From Cervus elaphus (Eukaryota > Chordata > Mammalia > Artiodactyla > Cervidae): 64,000 nt of DNA. The translations under genes were made by a program, and so were the position numbers. The stretch lies in contig NC_057835.1 of the NCBI RefSeq assembly GCF_910594005.1, forward strand, positions 43,300,001-43,364,000, given 5' to 3'. Below are positions 9,598-20,211 of this stretch, piece by piece. How positions within the stretch are numbered: the first letter of the stretch is position 1; each line of letters starts with the position of its first letter. A model generated the notes under the pieces. The model saw only the letters and a list, made by a program, of their open reading frames with translations. It did not search any database and was not told where the DNA came from.

Positions 9598-9917
9598 GGG
9601 CTTCTCTCATAGCTCAGTTGGTAAAGAATCTGCATGCAATGCAGGAGACCTCAGTTCAATTCCTGGTTTGGGAAGATCTGCTGGAGAAGGGATAAGCTAC
9701 CCACTCCAGTATTCTTGGGCTTCCCTTGTGACTCAGCTGGTAAAGAATCCACCTGCAATGCGAGAGACCTGGGTTTGATCCCTGGGTTGGGAAGATGCCC
9801 TGGAGAAAGGAAAGGCTACCCACTCCAGTATTCTGGCCTGAAGAATTTCATGGACTATAGAATCCATGGGGTCACAAAGAGTTGGACACAGCTGATTGAC
9901 TGTCACTTTCACTTTCA
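9598..9917 (+). mobile_element. Dimeric Bov-tA SINE
   Basis: The first head starts GGGCTTCTCTCATAGCTCAG. After the ATTCTTGGGCTTCCCTTGTG junction comes a second head, followed by the Bov-A tail ending CACTTTCACTTTCA. Both units carry an A box (TAGCTCAGTTGG and GACTCAGCTGG). It lies opposite to the split dimer immediately to its left. Confidence 0.93.
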
Positions 9918-10640
9918 AATATTAATAGCAAAGAAAGTACATATGGGGACTAAGCAGCAGTGAAAGTTGGTAGGATAAATGAATTCTGATAAAGTAATGG
10001 GGAGGAGAAGTATTGGGGTCACTCCACTGATTCTTGCTGATAAAGTCTTTAAGTCCTGAAGAGGAGAAACAAGGGCACTTGGATAATTATTAATATTGCT
10101 GACAGTGGTTTGCAGAGGGGATTTATTCCAAGGCCATAGTTTCCCTCTCCTTCTGATTGTCTTGAGTCCAGATGTTTTGACAAAATGAATCCAACAAAGC
10201 TCATTCATTTAGTAAAGCTGAATGATAATTCTGAATGACCTGAATGTGCTCAATGTTATCACTTTCAAAATTAAACTGTACCCATCAAATTTGTCTGCGC
10301 TGTCTGCCTTAGATTATATTTCTTCCACCTTTTTCTATAATCAATAGTAAAAGTTCTTCAACCAGATAAGTAGAGCAAAAGCAACAGAGACCATCCACTT
10401 TCTTGATAATTATTTTTTGATGTAGTTTAGGTGGAGAAATGCAGAAGTAATTTTTAAACATAAGACTTGTGGCCAAGTTCTAAGTCTTATCATTTTTACT
10501 TTTCATTAGTGTTTTAATTTAATATCGTTTCTTTGTTCTTGTTTCTAGTCTGCTAAAACCTTATTTTCTTTGCTCTAGTCTAATTTCTAGTTTAATATTC
10601 TATTAATTTTCACTTATTTTTCTCATGATTGTTCTAACAT
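9918..10640. other. Single-copy or old unassigned DNA
   Basis: 9918-10165 may be a further remnant of the L2-like LINE to the left, but the match is too weak to call. The remainder is AT-rich with no feature seen. Confidence 0.35.
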
Positions 10641-10930
10641 TTTTTCTATTTCTTACGATATATTCTCATTTAAAATTCATCATCAAGCACCAGTTATTTT
10701 TATTTATACTTATTTTGCCTATAGTAAATTTGTGTTTGATGTACAGTTGTATGAGTTTTGACCAGTATATAGAAACATGTAGACCCCACAACAATCAACA
10801 TACAGGATTGTCTCATCATTCCTAAAAATTCCTTCATGTTGCTCTTTGTATTAAACCTCTCCCCCACCCTTAACCTCCAGCAACCACTGATCCGTCTGTG
10901 TCCCTATAGCTTTGACTTTTCTAGAATGAA
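10640..10930. mobile_element. Old L1M-type 3' region
   Basis: The run TTGTGTTTGATGTACAGTTG, CACAACAATCAACATACAGG, CCCCCACCCTTAACCTCCAG, CAACCACTGATCCGTCTGTG resembles a common mammal-wide old L1 tail. Family and strand are uncertain. Confidence 0.5.
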
Positions 10931-10974
10931 AATCTAATCAGAATGTCATTGGTCTTTATTCATGACAGAAATTA

Positions 10975-11105
10975 CATTCATCCAATTATTCAAGGCAGAC
11001 ATTTGAGAAGCATCCTTAACAATTCCTTCTTCAGGCTCCACAACTAATCAATTATTATGTCTTCCTTAATATTTCTGGAATTTCTTCCACCACTTCAATG
11101 AGCCA
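10975..11105 (+). mobile_element. L2/CR1-clade LINE fragment
   Basis: GAGAAGCATCCTTAACAATT, AATATTTCTGGAATTTCTTC and neighbours align by eye to the C-terminal RT region of the L2-type LINE (plus strand). Short and diverged. Confidence 0.4.
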
Positions 11106-12936
11106 TGAGAAATAAGAAAAGAAAATTATTGGAGCTTTGCATATAATAAGTATGGTTTTGAAATTGATGATCATTATGCTTTAGTTTTACTTAGGAATTT
11201 TCCTTAGAAGGCACTGTTGATTGATTTGTTTTGTAGGCTTATGTAGTGTTAGGAAAAAGAGTTGAAAAGGTTTAGGATAAAAAAAATGTAAATGTAGGCC
11301 ATGGCTTTCATTTGGAAAAGAGTGTGCAAAAGAAATAATTTGATGAAGTGAAAATATTTTCCTGGTATGGGAAAAGATCTAAAGAACAGAAAACTGATAA
11401 AATTGAACATTAAGAGAGATTCTGACAATGTAGTCCCTTAGGATTTAAACCAATAGATGAATTTTTTCTGCTTACTCACCATTAATCTTCTGCTACCTTA
11501 TTACTAGAATATTCAACATCTCCTTTACGAGCATGCTATTTTATATCTTTCTCTCAAATCATCTTCTGAGCAAGGAAATCAGGTGAAGTCCAGGTAGCTA
11601 GTTATCTTTAGCAATAACTGAAGCATGTTCTTTATTTTTAAGCTTTATAAATGTGAAAAACATATACACAGAGAAAAATGAAATCTTCATTCTATAAAGA
11701 GAATTGCTCAAATTGTACTACAATAGTTATATGTGATCTATTACAGTAGATAAATTCCTCACTGAGGGATAGGTGATAACTCTTTTCAACGCAGCTAAAT
11801 TGGGTGCTCCAGCCTATGTGCTTTATCCCCTGAGCTTTACGGAATATGGCAATTTTTACAAATTTTTACAACTTATAGCTTTTAAAAATATATAATTAAT
11901 GTGTAAAGGTTATGATCCTGAGAGTAATGAAATAGTAAATAAATACACAAATAAAAATAAGGAAAAATAGGAATAAGACATATATACATACAAATGATTG
12001 ACACAACTGTCATGTTTATTATCAAATTTTACTAAATATGGGACTATGTTGGCAAGTAAACAAATTGCCAAACTTTGAGGATAAAATAATTTTATCAGAT
12101 GGAGAATTCAAAAGGAATGAAGAAGATTGGTGATCGAGGGACTAATAAAAAAGGTGAAAGTCAGGTGAAATAACTTAGGGATCAGAACAGATCTTGAATG
12201 TGTGAGACTTCTAGAAATCCCCACAAATCCTGTAACACTCAACTGGTGACAAATGTGAAGACTGTCTCTTTGCTTTTAGTATTTTCCAATTGAATGCTCC
12301 AATGTAATTCAGATGACCACAGTGAACTGAGTGACAAGCTGATTGTTTCAACCTGTGCTTATACATGGCTCTTATCAGATTCTTGGTTATTTACCTATAT
12401 CAATCTTTGTTTGGTACCTTTAAAGTAATATCAACTCCTGCAGAGGGCCTCCACTGTACCATGCTTTCCATTCTCTGGTACGGACTTAATTCACTTATTA
12501 ACTAGGTAAAACATGTTATTGTTTTACAAACCTTTATTTTTTCCACTGTATATCAATTTCAGACCTGACTGAATTAAGTTCCAGAATGAGATTCACTCTG
12601 AACACAGTGAAATAAATAGTAGAGCAATTGTTCACTATATATATATCATAAAATAATTTTTCATCATTCTACTCTCTCAAATATAGTAGTCCAGAGGAAA
12701 AATATTCCTGGAAAATAAGACCTCAATGCTAAGTATAGTGGCTTAAATTCTGGTTCTTCCACCAGCTCATTTTTGAATGTATTCGTTTCTAAGTTTTCCA
12801 GCTCTGATTTTATATTTATTCTTACATGATAGAATTGGTTTGGGTTGGTTGATGTCAAAATATAGATGGCAACAGATGCTTCTCTTTAGACAAAAATATA
12901 TACTGAAGTCAAATGTATAAGGTAAACCAGAACTCT
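11106..12936. other. Single-copy AT-rich DNA
   Basis: 1.8 kb without recognisable young repeats, RNA genes or convincing ORFs. The only frame above 60 codons (12664-12858, minus) has no recognisable motif. Confidence 0.45.
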
Positions 12937-13145
12937 GGGCTTCCCAGGTGGCTCAGTGATAAATAATCTGCCTGCCACGCAGGAGATGCAGGTTTGATCT
13001 CTGGGTTGGAAAGATCTGCTGGAGGAGGAAATGGCAACTCACTCCAGTATTCATGCCTGGAAAATCTCATGGACAGTGGAGCCTGGTGGGGTACAGTCCA
13101 CAGGGTTGCAAAAGACTTGGACACAACTGAACGACTAAACAACAG
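12937..13145 (+). mobile_element. Bov-tA SINE
   Basis: Full monomer from GGGCTTCCCAGGTGGCTCAG to GACACAACTGAACGACTAAA. It ends in an AACAG tail. Confidence 0.93.
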
Positions 13146-13247
13146 ATCTTTGGGTAAAGTGTGGGGACGTGAGATGGAAAACTTGAACCCTGCAACAAAA
13201 GCCTCTGAAGGAGTTCGTTTTGAATACCACTGCTCTGCATGGTATGT

Positions 13248-13533
13248 CAGAGAAGGCAATGGCATCCCACTCCACTACTCTTGCCTGGAAAATCCCATGG
13301 ACGGAGGAGCCTGGTGGGCTGCAGTCCATGGGGTCGCTAAGAGTCGGACACGACTGAGCGACTTCACTTTCACTTTTCACTTTCATGCATTGGAGAAGGA
13401 AATGGCAACCCACTCCAGTGTTCTTGCCTGGAGAATCCCAGGGACGGCGGAGCCTGGTGGGTTGCAGTCTGTGGGGTCGCACAGAGTCGGACACTGAAGA
13501 CTGAAGCGACTTAGCAGCAGCAGCAGCAGCAGC
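13248..13533 (+). mobile_element. Bov-A2 SINE with AGC microsatellite tail
   Basis: Two Bov-A units joined by the CACTTTCACTTTTCACTTTC linker. It ends GCGACTTAGCAGCAGCAG, running into (AGC)n to 13533. A TSD, TGGTATGT, lies at 13240-13247 and 13535-13542. It is only lightly diverged and CpGs are still present (GTCGGACACGACTGAGCGAC), so it is fairly young. Confidence 0.94.
13512..13533 (+). repeat. (AGC)n microsatellite
   Basis: About seven AGC units grown from the 3' end of the Bov-A2. A typical length-polymorphic site. Confidence 0.9.
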
Positions 13534-15386
13534 GTGGTATGTAGCGTTACTTGCACTTCTGACATGCCAGGAGTCCAAGTTGTTTTGAGAGTACGTGAAG
13601 ATTTAATTCAATGTGTCTTAAAACCTGAGTGTTATGGGCAGACAGGAATGAAAGAAAAGCAAGATCATTAAAGAAGTTTTATATTTGGGGTTTTCTTTTA
13701 GCTCAGTGTTTGATGGGTTCATCATTTATTTATGGGTCAAAAACTTATTACAGCCCTGGCAGTTTGAGTCTTTGAACCTCTTAGCAAAACCCTAACCCTA
13801 ACCCTCAGTGAGCTGCTGGAACCTTTGAATAAGTGGCCTCAGAGACTAAAGCCCTTCAGAGAGAAGACTGAGTGATTGAAAAGTGGAATACAGTTCTGAA
13901 CACTGACTACCTGCCTCATTCAACTCCGCAGTCCTCACTCCAGCCATTGGTGAACAGCAATCTCTCCTTTAATTTACCAATTTATTCTCCTATCAAGTAT
14001 TAAGCCTTATTTCAGTTCTGCTCATCAAATACTCATTGAGGGCCTACTCTGTTGAAGTCACTTTGCCAGGTAGCAGAGATACAAAGATAAACATCAGATA
14101 CACTTAATCCTTTTAACAGGTTATTTCAAACGCAGTTTACAGAAATTGCAGTTGATGGGACAAAGAGAGATTAAAAATTAGTCTGCCTTTTTTTCCCCCT
14201 TAAAATATTGGTTTGAAAAAAACAAGATAAAAAATATCTGAGAAAAAGATGATATGTAAATATGTTTGTATTCAAGTAGTGCAATTGAATTATCCCATTT
14301 TCTAATCTTTGAGACCTTAATTTCTGTATTTGTTTTATAGAGTATTGAGTTTCCTTTCTCACATCTATTATATTAGGAAAGAAATGAGAGATGAATGGGC
14401 CAGATAGGAAGTAAAGAGCAGATAGCAAGTGTGTATATTAAAGGTTAATGGGAAAGAAGATAGGAGATTAAGTTAGAATTGAGAGGAAGTGTTAGTGGAG
14501 TACTGAGAAGGAAATTGGATGGGACTAATATGTTAAGGGGGAAAAAAAAAGAAGAGAAAAGAGACAGAGAGAGCAACCACAAAAGAAAAGAAATATAAGC
14601 ACATATTTAAAGAATTTTCAAAGAATAAATATTTAACTAATTTTTGTTTGCAGCTAATTTTAAATGCTACTGAAATTTAGGACAAACTTTTCAATTCGGA
14701 TAAAAAGGACTGCTACTACGTAGGAGGGGAGGTATAGTTTTGGGGAAGGTTGAACAACAAGATGGTGTTTTTTTTTTTTGTAGAATGTAGCATTGAATGT
14801 AGCATAGAATGTATCACTTATACCTGGTGATATATTATTTAAATATAGATAATGACATATAAATAGTTATTCCATATTCATATATTTTGAAATATACTCA
14901 ACTAAAGTATGCAGAAAAAAACCCAACACATTTCTATGTCCTTGCAGACACTATGTGCTGACCAAGTGCTGTTGATTGCCAGAAAAAACATGATTTAGTA
15001 ACCACTTATTTCTGGTTTCAGTTTTTTCAAAAGCCAAAATATAGGTGCCCCTATACTCCTAAAATACAAAGTTGAGAACAATCTAAAATTTAAAAAAAAA
15101 AATACAAAAGACTAGCAAACCATGAAATAGATTTTTCTCTCTGAGAAAAGTGTAAAGTGTGCTGTCTGTAAATTTCAGCCAGCAATCCTTATGGAGGAAA
15201 TGTAGCAGAGTTAATTGCATTACGTATATGGGGTGTGAGGTAATGGATAAATATAAAAGAGGACTGGAAAGTAGGTCTCTATCAGTGTATCTGCAGCATT
15301 ACTCGGGGAACAAGAGGTCCCAAGGAAAGGAGTCTGGTGCTCAAGGCAGCCTGGGTTCTCTGTAGCACAGAGATTCATCCCATAAA
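13534..15386. other. Mostly single-copy DNA
   Basis: Contains a short CCCTAACCCTAACCCT run at 13790-13805, a purine-rich tract at 14538-14580, and at about 13995-14110 a weak match to a mammal-wide repeat (CATTGAGGGCCTACTCTGTT). No gene is supported. Confidence 0.4.
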
Positions 15387-15604
15387 GGGATTTCCTGGTG
15401 GCTTCAACAATAAAGAATCTGCCTGCCACTCAGGAGACCTGGGTTCCATCCCTGGGTTGATAAGATCCCCTGGAGAAGAGAATGGCTACCCACTCCAGTG
15501 TTCTTGCCTGGAGAATTCCGTGGACAGAGGAGCCTAGCAAACTATAGTCCATGGGGTTGCAAAGAGTGGGACATGACAGAGTGACTAACACTTTTACCTT
15601 TCAA
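15387..15604 (+). mobile_element. Bov-tA SINE
   Basis: Starts GGGATTTCCTGGTGGCTTCA and passes CTACCCACTCCAGTGTTCTT. It ends GAGTGACTAACACTTTTACC. Moderately diverged. Confidence 0.9.
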
Positions 15605-15959
15605 ACTCCAGAAAAGGGCTTTTATCCCCTCATCTAGTTAATTGCTTCATTTCCAAAATCTACTGTGTAACAGTGGCCAATATTTGTTGAAAAACATGAA
15701 CAAATATATATTGTCTTTTAAAGGTGAGATCATGAAACACAGAAAATATTATTTTGCCCTACTTATCATTAGTACACTTTATTAGAAATTAGTAATTTAA
15801 TACTCTGTCATATGCTTTGGTCTCTTATATGATTAATTACCTTGTATAAATAAACTAGGACCTGATCTCTCTTGGAAAATTGATAAGATACAGTTTTTGA
15901 ACCTATAAAACTAAGTCTGCTGGACCAAAGCAATTAATATGACTGAGAGAACTTGAAAC

Positions 15960-16145
15960 CTCAGATCCACAATTTACCATCTGTGATTTTGGCTGTTATC
16001 TAGTCTCTCATGTTTTTCATATCTGTAATATTGGAATAGTAATCATATCGATCTTAGAATGGTCTCTTTGAGGACAAAATGAGATGATTTTTATATAGTG
16101 CTTTGCAGAATGTGTTATATATAGTAATCCCTAAAAAATTTGGTC
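15960..16145 (+). mobile_element. MIR SINE
   Basis: The core resembles the MIR order: a conserved TCTGTAATATTGGAATAGTA, then GAGGACAAAATGAGATGATT, then TATAGTGCTTTGCAGAATG. Old and diverged. Confidence 0.65.
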
Positions 16146-16169
16146 CTGTACAAAATATTAATTTATTTA

Positions 16170-16545
16170 CTAATCCAATCAAGGTTTACAGAAGTACTTG
16201 TCAGATATTAACGTAGACAAAAATATATAGTTTCTGTCTTCCCAAAACTTCCAGTGTAATCACTGAAGTATCAAATAAAAAGACAATTGCCAAATAGTGG
16301 AAGTGCTGTTGTAGACAGACTATAAAGAATTTTAGGAGTTACACAGAAATGGAACTTGAATCACAATGCGTAGGTTGGAGAAAATGAAGACTTCATAGAA
16401 GACCCATCTGAGCTTAGCTGAAGCAAGAGTAGGTTTAGAAACCAGATGGGAAGAGGGACAGCAATGCAAAACATGGAGAAGAGAGAAAGCCTTAATGCTC
16501 TTCAGTAATTTGAAAATTCAGTATAGCCAGGGGAATAAAAATATT
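16170..16545. repeat. Old mammal-wide repeat, family unassigned
   Basis: Carries the sequence order ATAGTTTCTGTCTTCCCAAA ... CTTCATAGAAGACCCATCTG ... AGCAATGCAAAACATGGAG. I recognise this as a common old interspersed repeat but cannot name it safely. Similar copies may lie at 43440-43620 and 57660-57870. Confidence 0.4.
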
Positions 16546-16599
16546 GAGTGCTGCTTATATTTCCTGTTGAAAAGAATAAGAGCAACAACACATACTGGC

Positions 16600-16800
16600 A
16601 TAATTCTTTAGAGGTTGTAAGATTTATAGTTTATCTTTTGGATTCTCACCCTCAAATCTGAGAAGAGAGAAAGGGAGGTATTATTTTCTGCATTCTATAC
16701 ATGAGGACACTAAATTTGACTTTAGAGACTGGCTTATGGTCATTTACTGATTTTTGAAAGTCAAAACTGAGTCTTGATTCTTCTTGTATTGAACTTCCAG
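16600..16800 (-). mobile_element. MIR SINE
   Basis: Reverse-complement MIR core: GGGAGGTATTATTTTCTGCA, CATGAGGACACTAAATTTGA, TGGCTTATGGTCATTTACTG. Diverged. Confidence 0.6.
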
Positions 16801-16929
16801 TGACTCCTGAGCCAGGGCAAAAACAGGAACCTGGAAGAGATAGCTGTCAGCAGATTTAGCTTCTTAGGGTAATTGTGCTTGGCAAAATATTGTCTTGTCA
16901 TTGAGTCTAATACTTGCTTTATAGTTCTC

Positions 16930-17025
16930 AATTATTTTTTAATAATTTAATAAATTTTTAAATAAAAATTTAATAAAATAAATTTAATAAAATTTAATAA
17001 AATAAATTTAACAATTTAATAAAAT
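16930..17025. repeat. AT-rich low-complexity tract
   Basis: Repeated AATTTAATAAAAT units, almost pure A/T over nearly 100 bp. Confidence 0.85.
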
Positions 17026-17302
17026 GGTTCTGCTAATGAATGTCATTTAAAAAATTTTACTCAATGGAGGGTTAAAAATCCTGTGTCTGATATAACTTGG
17101 TATTCAGTATGAGTTTGTTGAGTGAATGTGTAATCATGAGTATGCAGCAATTTGAATTCTTGTTAGTAGAGTTATTCCAGAACTTTCCTTTGAAAATAAA
17201 ATAAAGTTTTATTAATCACATTTACATACAAACAACTTGAATAGCAATATATTTTGAAATTTTAGTATTGTATTCAAATTCTGCAATATAATAGGACTGT
17301 TG

Positions 17303-17508
17303 TGTGCTATGCTGTGCTTTGTTGCTCGGTTGTGTCCGACTCTGCAACCCCATAGACTGTAGCCCACCAGGCTCCCCTGTGCATGGGATTCTCCAGGCAA
17401 GAATACTGGAGTGGGCTGCCATGCCCTCCTCCAGAGGATCTTCCCAACCCAGGGATCGACCCCAGGTCTCCCATACTGAAAGCAGATTCTTTACCAGCTG
17501 AGATAATA
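17303..17508 (-). mobile_element. Bov-tA SINE
   Basis: Reverse complement. The Bov-A end is at the left (GTTGTGTCCGACTCTGCAAC) and the head at the right (TTCTTTACCAGCTGAGATAA). Confidence 0.92.
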
Positions 17509-17554
17509 AGACTAATCTTTATTCATTAATAAATGAATTTATTCATTTGGTCCC

Positions 17555-17720
17555 GAGGCATTTAGCAAAGGGCTAATATATGCTGGGTACTGTGCCAAGT
17601 ATGATATATATCATCTGATCTAATCTTCACAAAAATACTATGAGAATGTTCTATTTTCTCTCTCTCTCTTTTTTTTTTTTAACAGATAAGGAATCTCTTA
17701 AAAAGAAATTAAAATATGCC
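17555..17720 (-). mobile_element. MIR SINE with pyrimidine insert
   Basis: TGCTGGGTACTGTGCCAAGT, CATCTGATCTAATCTTCACA and AACAGATAAGGAATC follow the reverse-complement MIR order. A (TC)n(T)n tract interrupts it at about 17657-17681. Confidence 0.55.
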
Positions 17721-18368
17721 CCAAATACTATAGCAAGCAAATTGCCAACCCGCAATGTCAAGTTTGGTCTGCCTTTGGAGCCCACTGCAATTCAGTGTAA
17801 GTTATAACTATTCATTACATTTGAATCTATTTTTGAAGGATTTTGTCTAATATGCACTTTCTGTATGAATCATACTGCTTCTTTACACTGCGATATCTTT
17901 TCCTTTCAATTATAAAATTGACAATGAACAGTTTTTTTTTTTTAGTGAACTATTTTCTATTCAGTTTATTGATATTCTGTAAATTGTTCATGTATTTTCT
18001 TAGATGCTTCTACAGAACTTTCTTCTGGAGTATCATTCATCAGAATCCCTTTCAAACTTAAGATTTCAATATTTAAGCTTTTGGTTTCTGGTTGCTTGTA
18101 TGTTATTTCTTAAACATTTACTAGTAACTTGCATTTCTTTAACTAGATGTTACAGAGATAAGTAAACTTTGCTTTTCTTTAATAAGATAATTTTTTTTCC
18201 TTATAAATACAAAGGGTTTTATCTAAAATGATAAATTATTCTAAAGTTATATTGCTCTTGGGGAGCACCAATGTATTTTTGATTTTAGTATGAATGACAA
18301 AAGTATGTGATCATTGAGTCTTGTCATTTGAGGGTGGTGGCAATGAAGTCTTGAAATAGGTTTAAAAT
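17721..18368. other. Single-copy DNA
   Basis: AT-rich. The only longer frame (17843-18061) is hydrophobic and low-complexity and is not credible as a gene. Confidence 0.4.
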
Positions 18369-18380
18369 ATCATCTGTGTT

Positions 18381-20199
18381 GTTCACTGCTGACAGAAATC
18401 AAAGAGGACACAAATAGATGGAGAAATATACCCTGTTCATGGATTGGAAGAATCAATATTGTGAAAATGATTCTACTACCCAAAGCAATCTATAGATTCA
18501 ATGCAATCCCTATCAAGCTACCAACGGTATTTTTCACAGAACTAGAACAAATAATTTCACAATTTGTATGGAAATACAAAAAACCTCGAATAGCCAAAGC
18601 AATCTTGAGAAAGATGAGTAGAACTGGAGGAATCAACCTGCCTGACTTCAGGCTCTACTACAAAGCCACAGTCATCAAGACAGTATGGTATTGGCACAAA
18701 GACAGAAATATAGATCAGTGGAACAGAATAGAAAGCCCAGAGATGAATCCATGAACCTATGGACACCTTATTTTCGACAAAGGAGGCAAGGATATACAAT
18801 GGAAAAAAGACAACCTCTTTAACAAGTGGTGCTGGGAAAACTGGTCAACCACTTGTAAAAGAATGAAACTAGAACACTTTCTAACACCATACACAAAAAT
18901 AAACTCAAAATGGATTAAAGATCCAAATATAAGACCAGAAACTATAAAACTCCTAGAGGAGAACATAGGCAAAACACTCTCCGACATAAATCACAGCAGG
19001 ATCCTCTATGACCCACCTCCCAGAATATTGGAAATAAAAGCAAAACTAAACAAATGGGACCTAATGAAACTTAAAAGCTTTTGCACAACAAAGGAAACTC
19101 TAAGCAAGGTGAAAAGACAGCCTTCAGAATGGGAGAAAATAATAGCAAATGAAGCAACAGACAAAGGATTAATCTCAAAAATACACAGGCAACTCCTGCA
19201 GCTCAACTCCAGAAAAATAAATGACCCAATCAAAAAATGGGCCAAAGAACTAAACAGACATTTCTCCAAAGAAGACATACAGATGGCTAACAAACACATG
19301 AAAAGATGCTCAACATCACTCATTATCAGAGAAATGCAAATCAAAACCACAACGAGGTACCATTACACACCAGTCAGGATGGCTGCTATCCAAAAGTCTA
19401 CAAGCAATAAATGCTGGAGAGGGTGTGGAGAAAAGGGAACCCTCTTACACTGCTGGTGGGAATGCAAACTAGTACAGCCGCTATGGAGAACAGTGTGGAG
19501 ATTCCTTAAAACTGGAAATAGAACTGCCATATGACCCAGCAATCCCACTTCTGGGTATACACACTGAGGAAACCAGATCTGAAAGAGACACGTGCACCCC
19601 AATGTTCATTGCAGCACTGTTTATAATAGCCAGGACATGGAAGCAACCTAGATACCCATCAGCAGATGAATGGATAAGGAAGCTATGGTACATATACACT
19701 ATGGAATATTACTTAGCTATTAAAAAGAATTCATTTGAATTGGTTCTAGTAAGATGGATGAAACTGGAGCCCATTATACAGAGTGAAGTAAGCCAGAAAG
19801 GTAAAGACCAATACAGTATACTAATGCATATATATGGAATTTAAAAAGATGGTAACAATAACCCTATATGCAAGACAAAAAAAGAGACACAGATGTATAG
19901 AAGACTTTTGGATTCTATGGGAGATGGCGAGGGTGGGATGATCTGAGAGAACAGCATCAAAACATGTATATTATCAAGTGTGAAACAGATCGCCAGTCCA
20001 GGTTGGATGCATGAAACAAATGCTCGGGGCTGGAGCACTGGGATGATCCAGAGGGATGGGATGGGGAAGGAGATGGGAGGGGGGATCGGGATGGGGAATA
20101 CATGTAAATCCATGGCTGATTCAAGTCAATGTATGGCAAAAACCACTACAATATTGTAAAGTAATTAGCCTCCAACAAATAAAAATAAATGATAAAAAA
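18381..20199 (+). mobile_element. Young 5'-truncated L1 (1.82 kb)
   Basis: Runs from ACTGCTGACAGAAATCAAAG to the poly-A after AATAAAAATAAATGATAAAA. A 12-bp TSD with one mismatch (ATCATCTGTGTT / ATCATCTCTGTT) lies at 18369-18380 and 20200-20211. It is nearly identical over its length to the minus-strand L1 at 7550-9420, and starts only some tens of bp further 3' within L1. Confidence 0.94.
18396..19844 (+). pseudogene. L1 ORF2 C-terminal remnant (copy B)
   Basis: Same region of ORF2p as copy A. Reading starts with the [21 protein letters not shown] segment and runs through the [20 protein letters not shown] block to a TGA at 18752-18754, the same stop codon as in copy A. Reading resumes with [20 protein letters not shown] (18863) and the C-x3-C-x7-H-x4-C motif. 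It then shifts frame near 19507, where CTTAAAACTGG replaces CTTAAAAAACTGG (2 bp lost). The last 81 codons (19602-19844) are open in the shifted frame and end IYGI-stop. There is no endonuclease domain and no YADD centre. Inactive. Confidence 0.9.
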
Positions 20200-20211
20200 A
20201 TCATCTCTGTT

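Noticed and set aside
13790..13805. Interstitial telomere-like repeat CCCTAACCCTAACCCT
   Set aside because: Only about 2.7 units. Too short to indicate a fusion or telomerase event.
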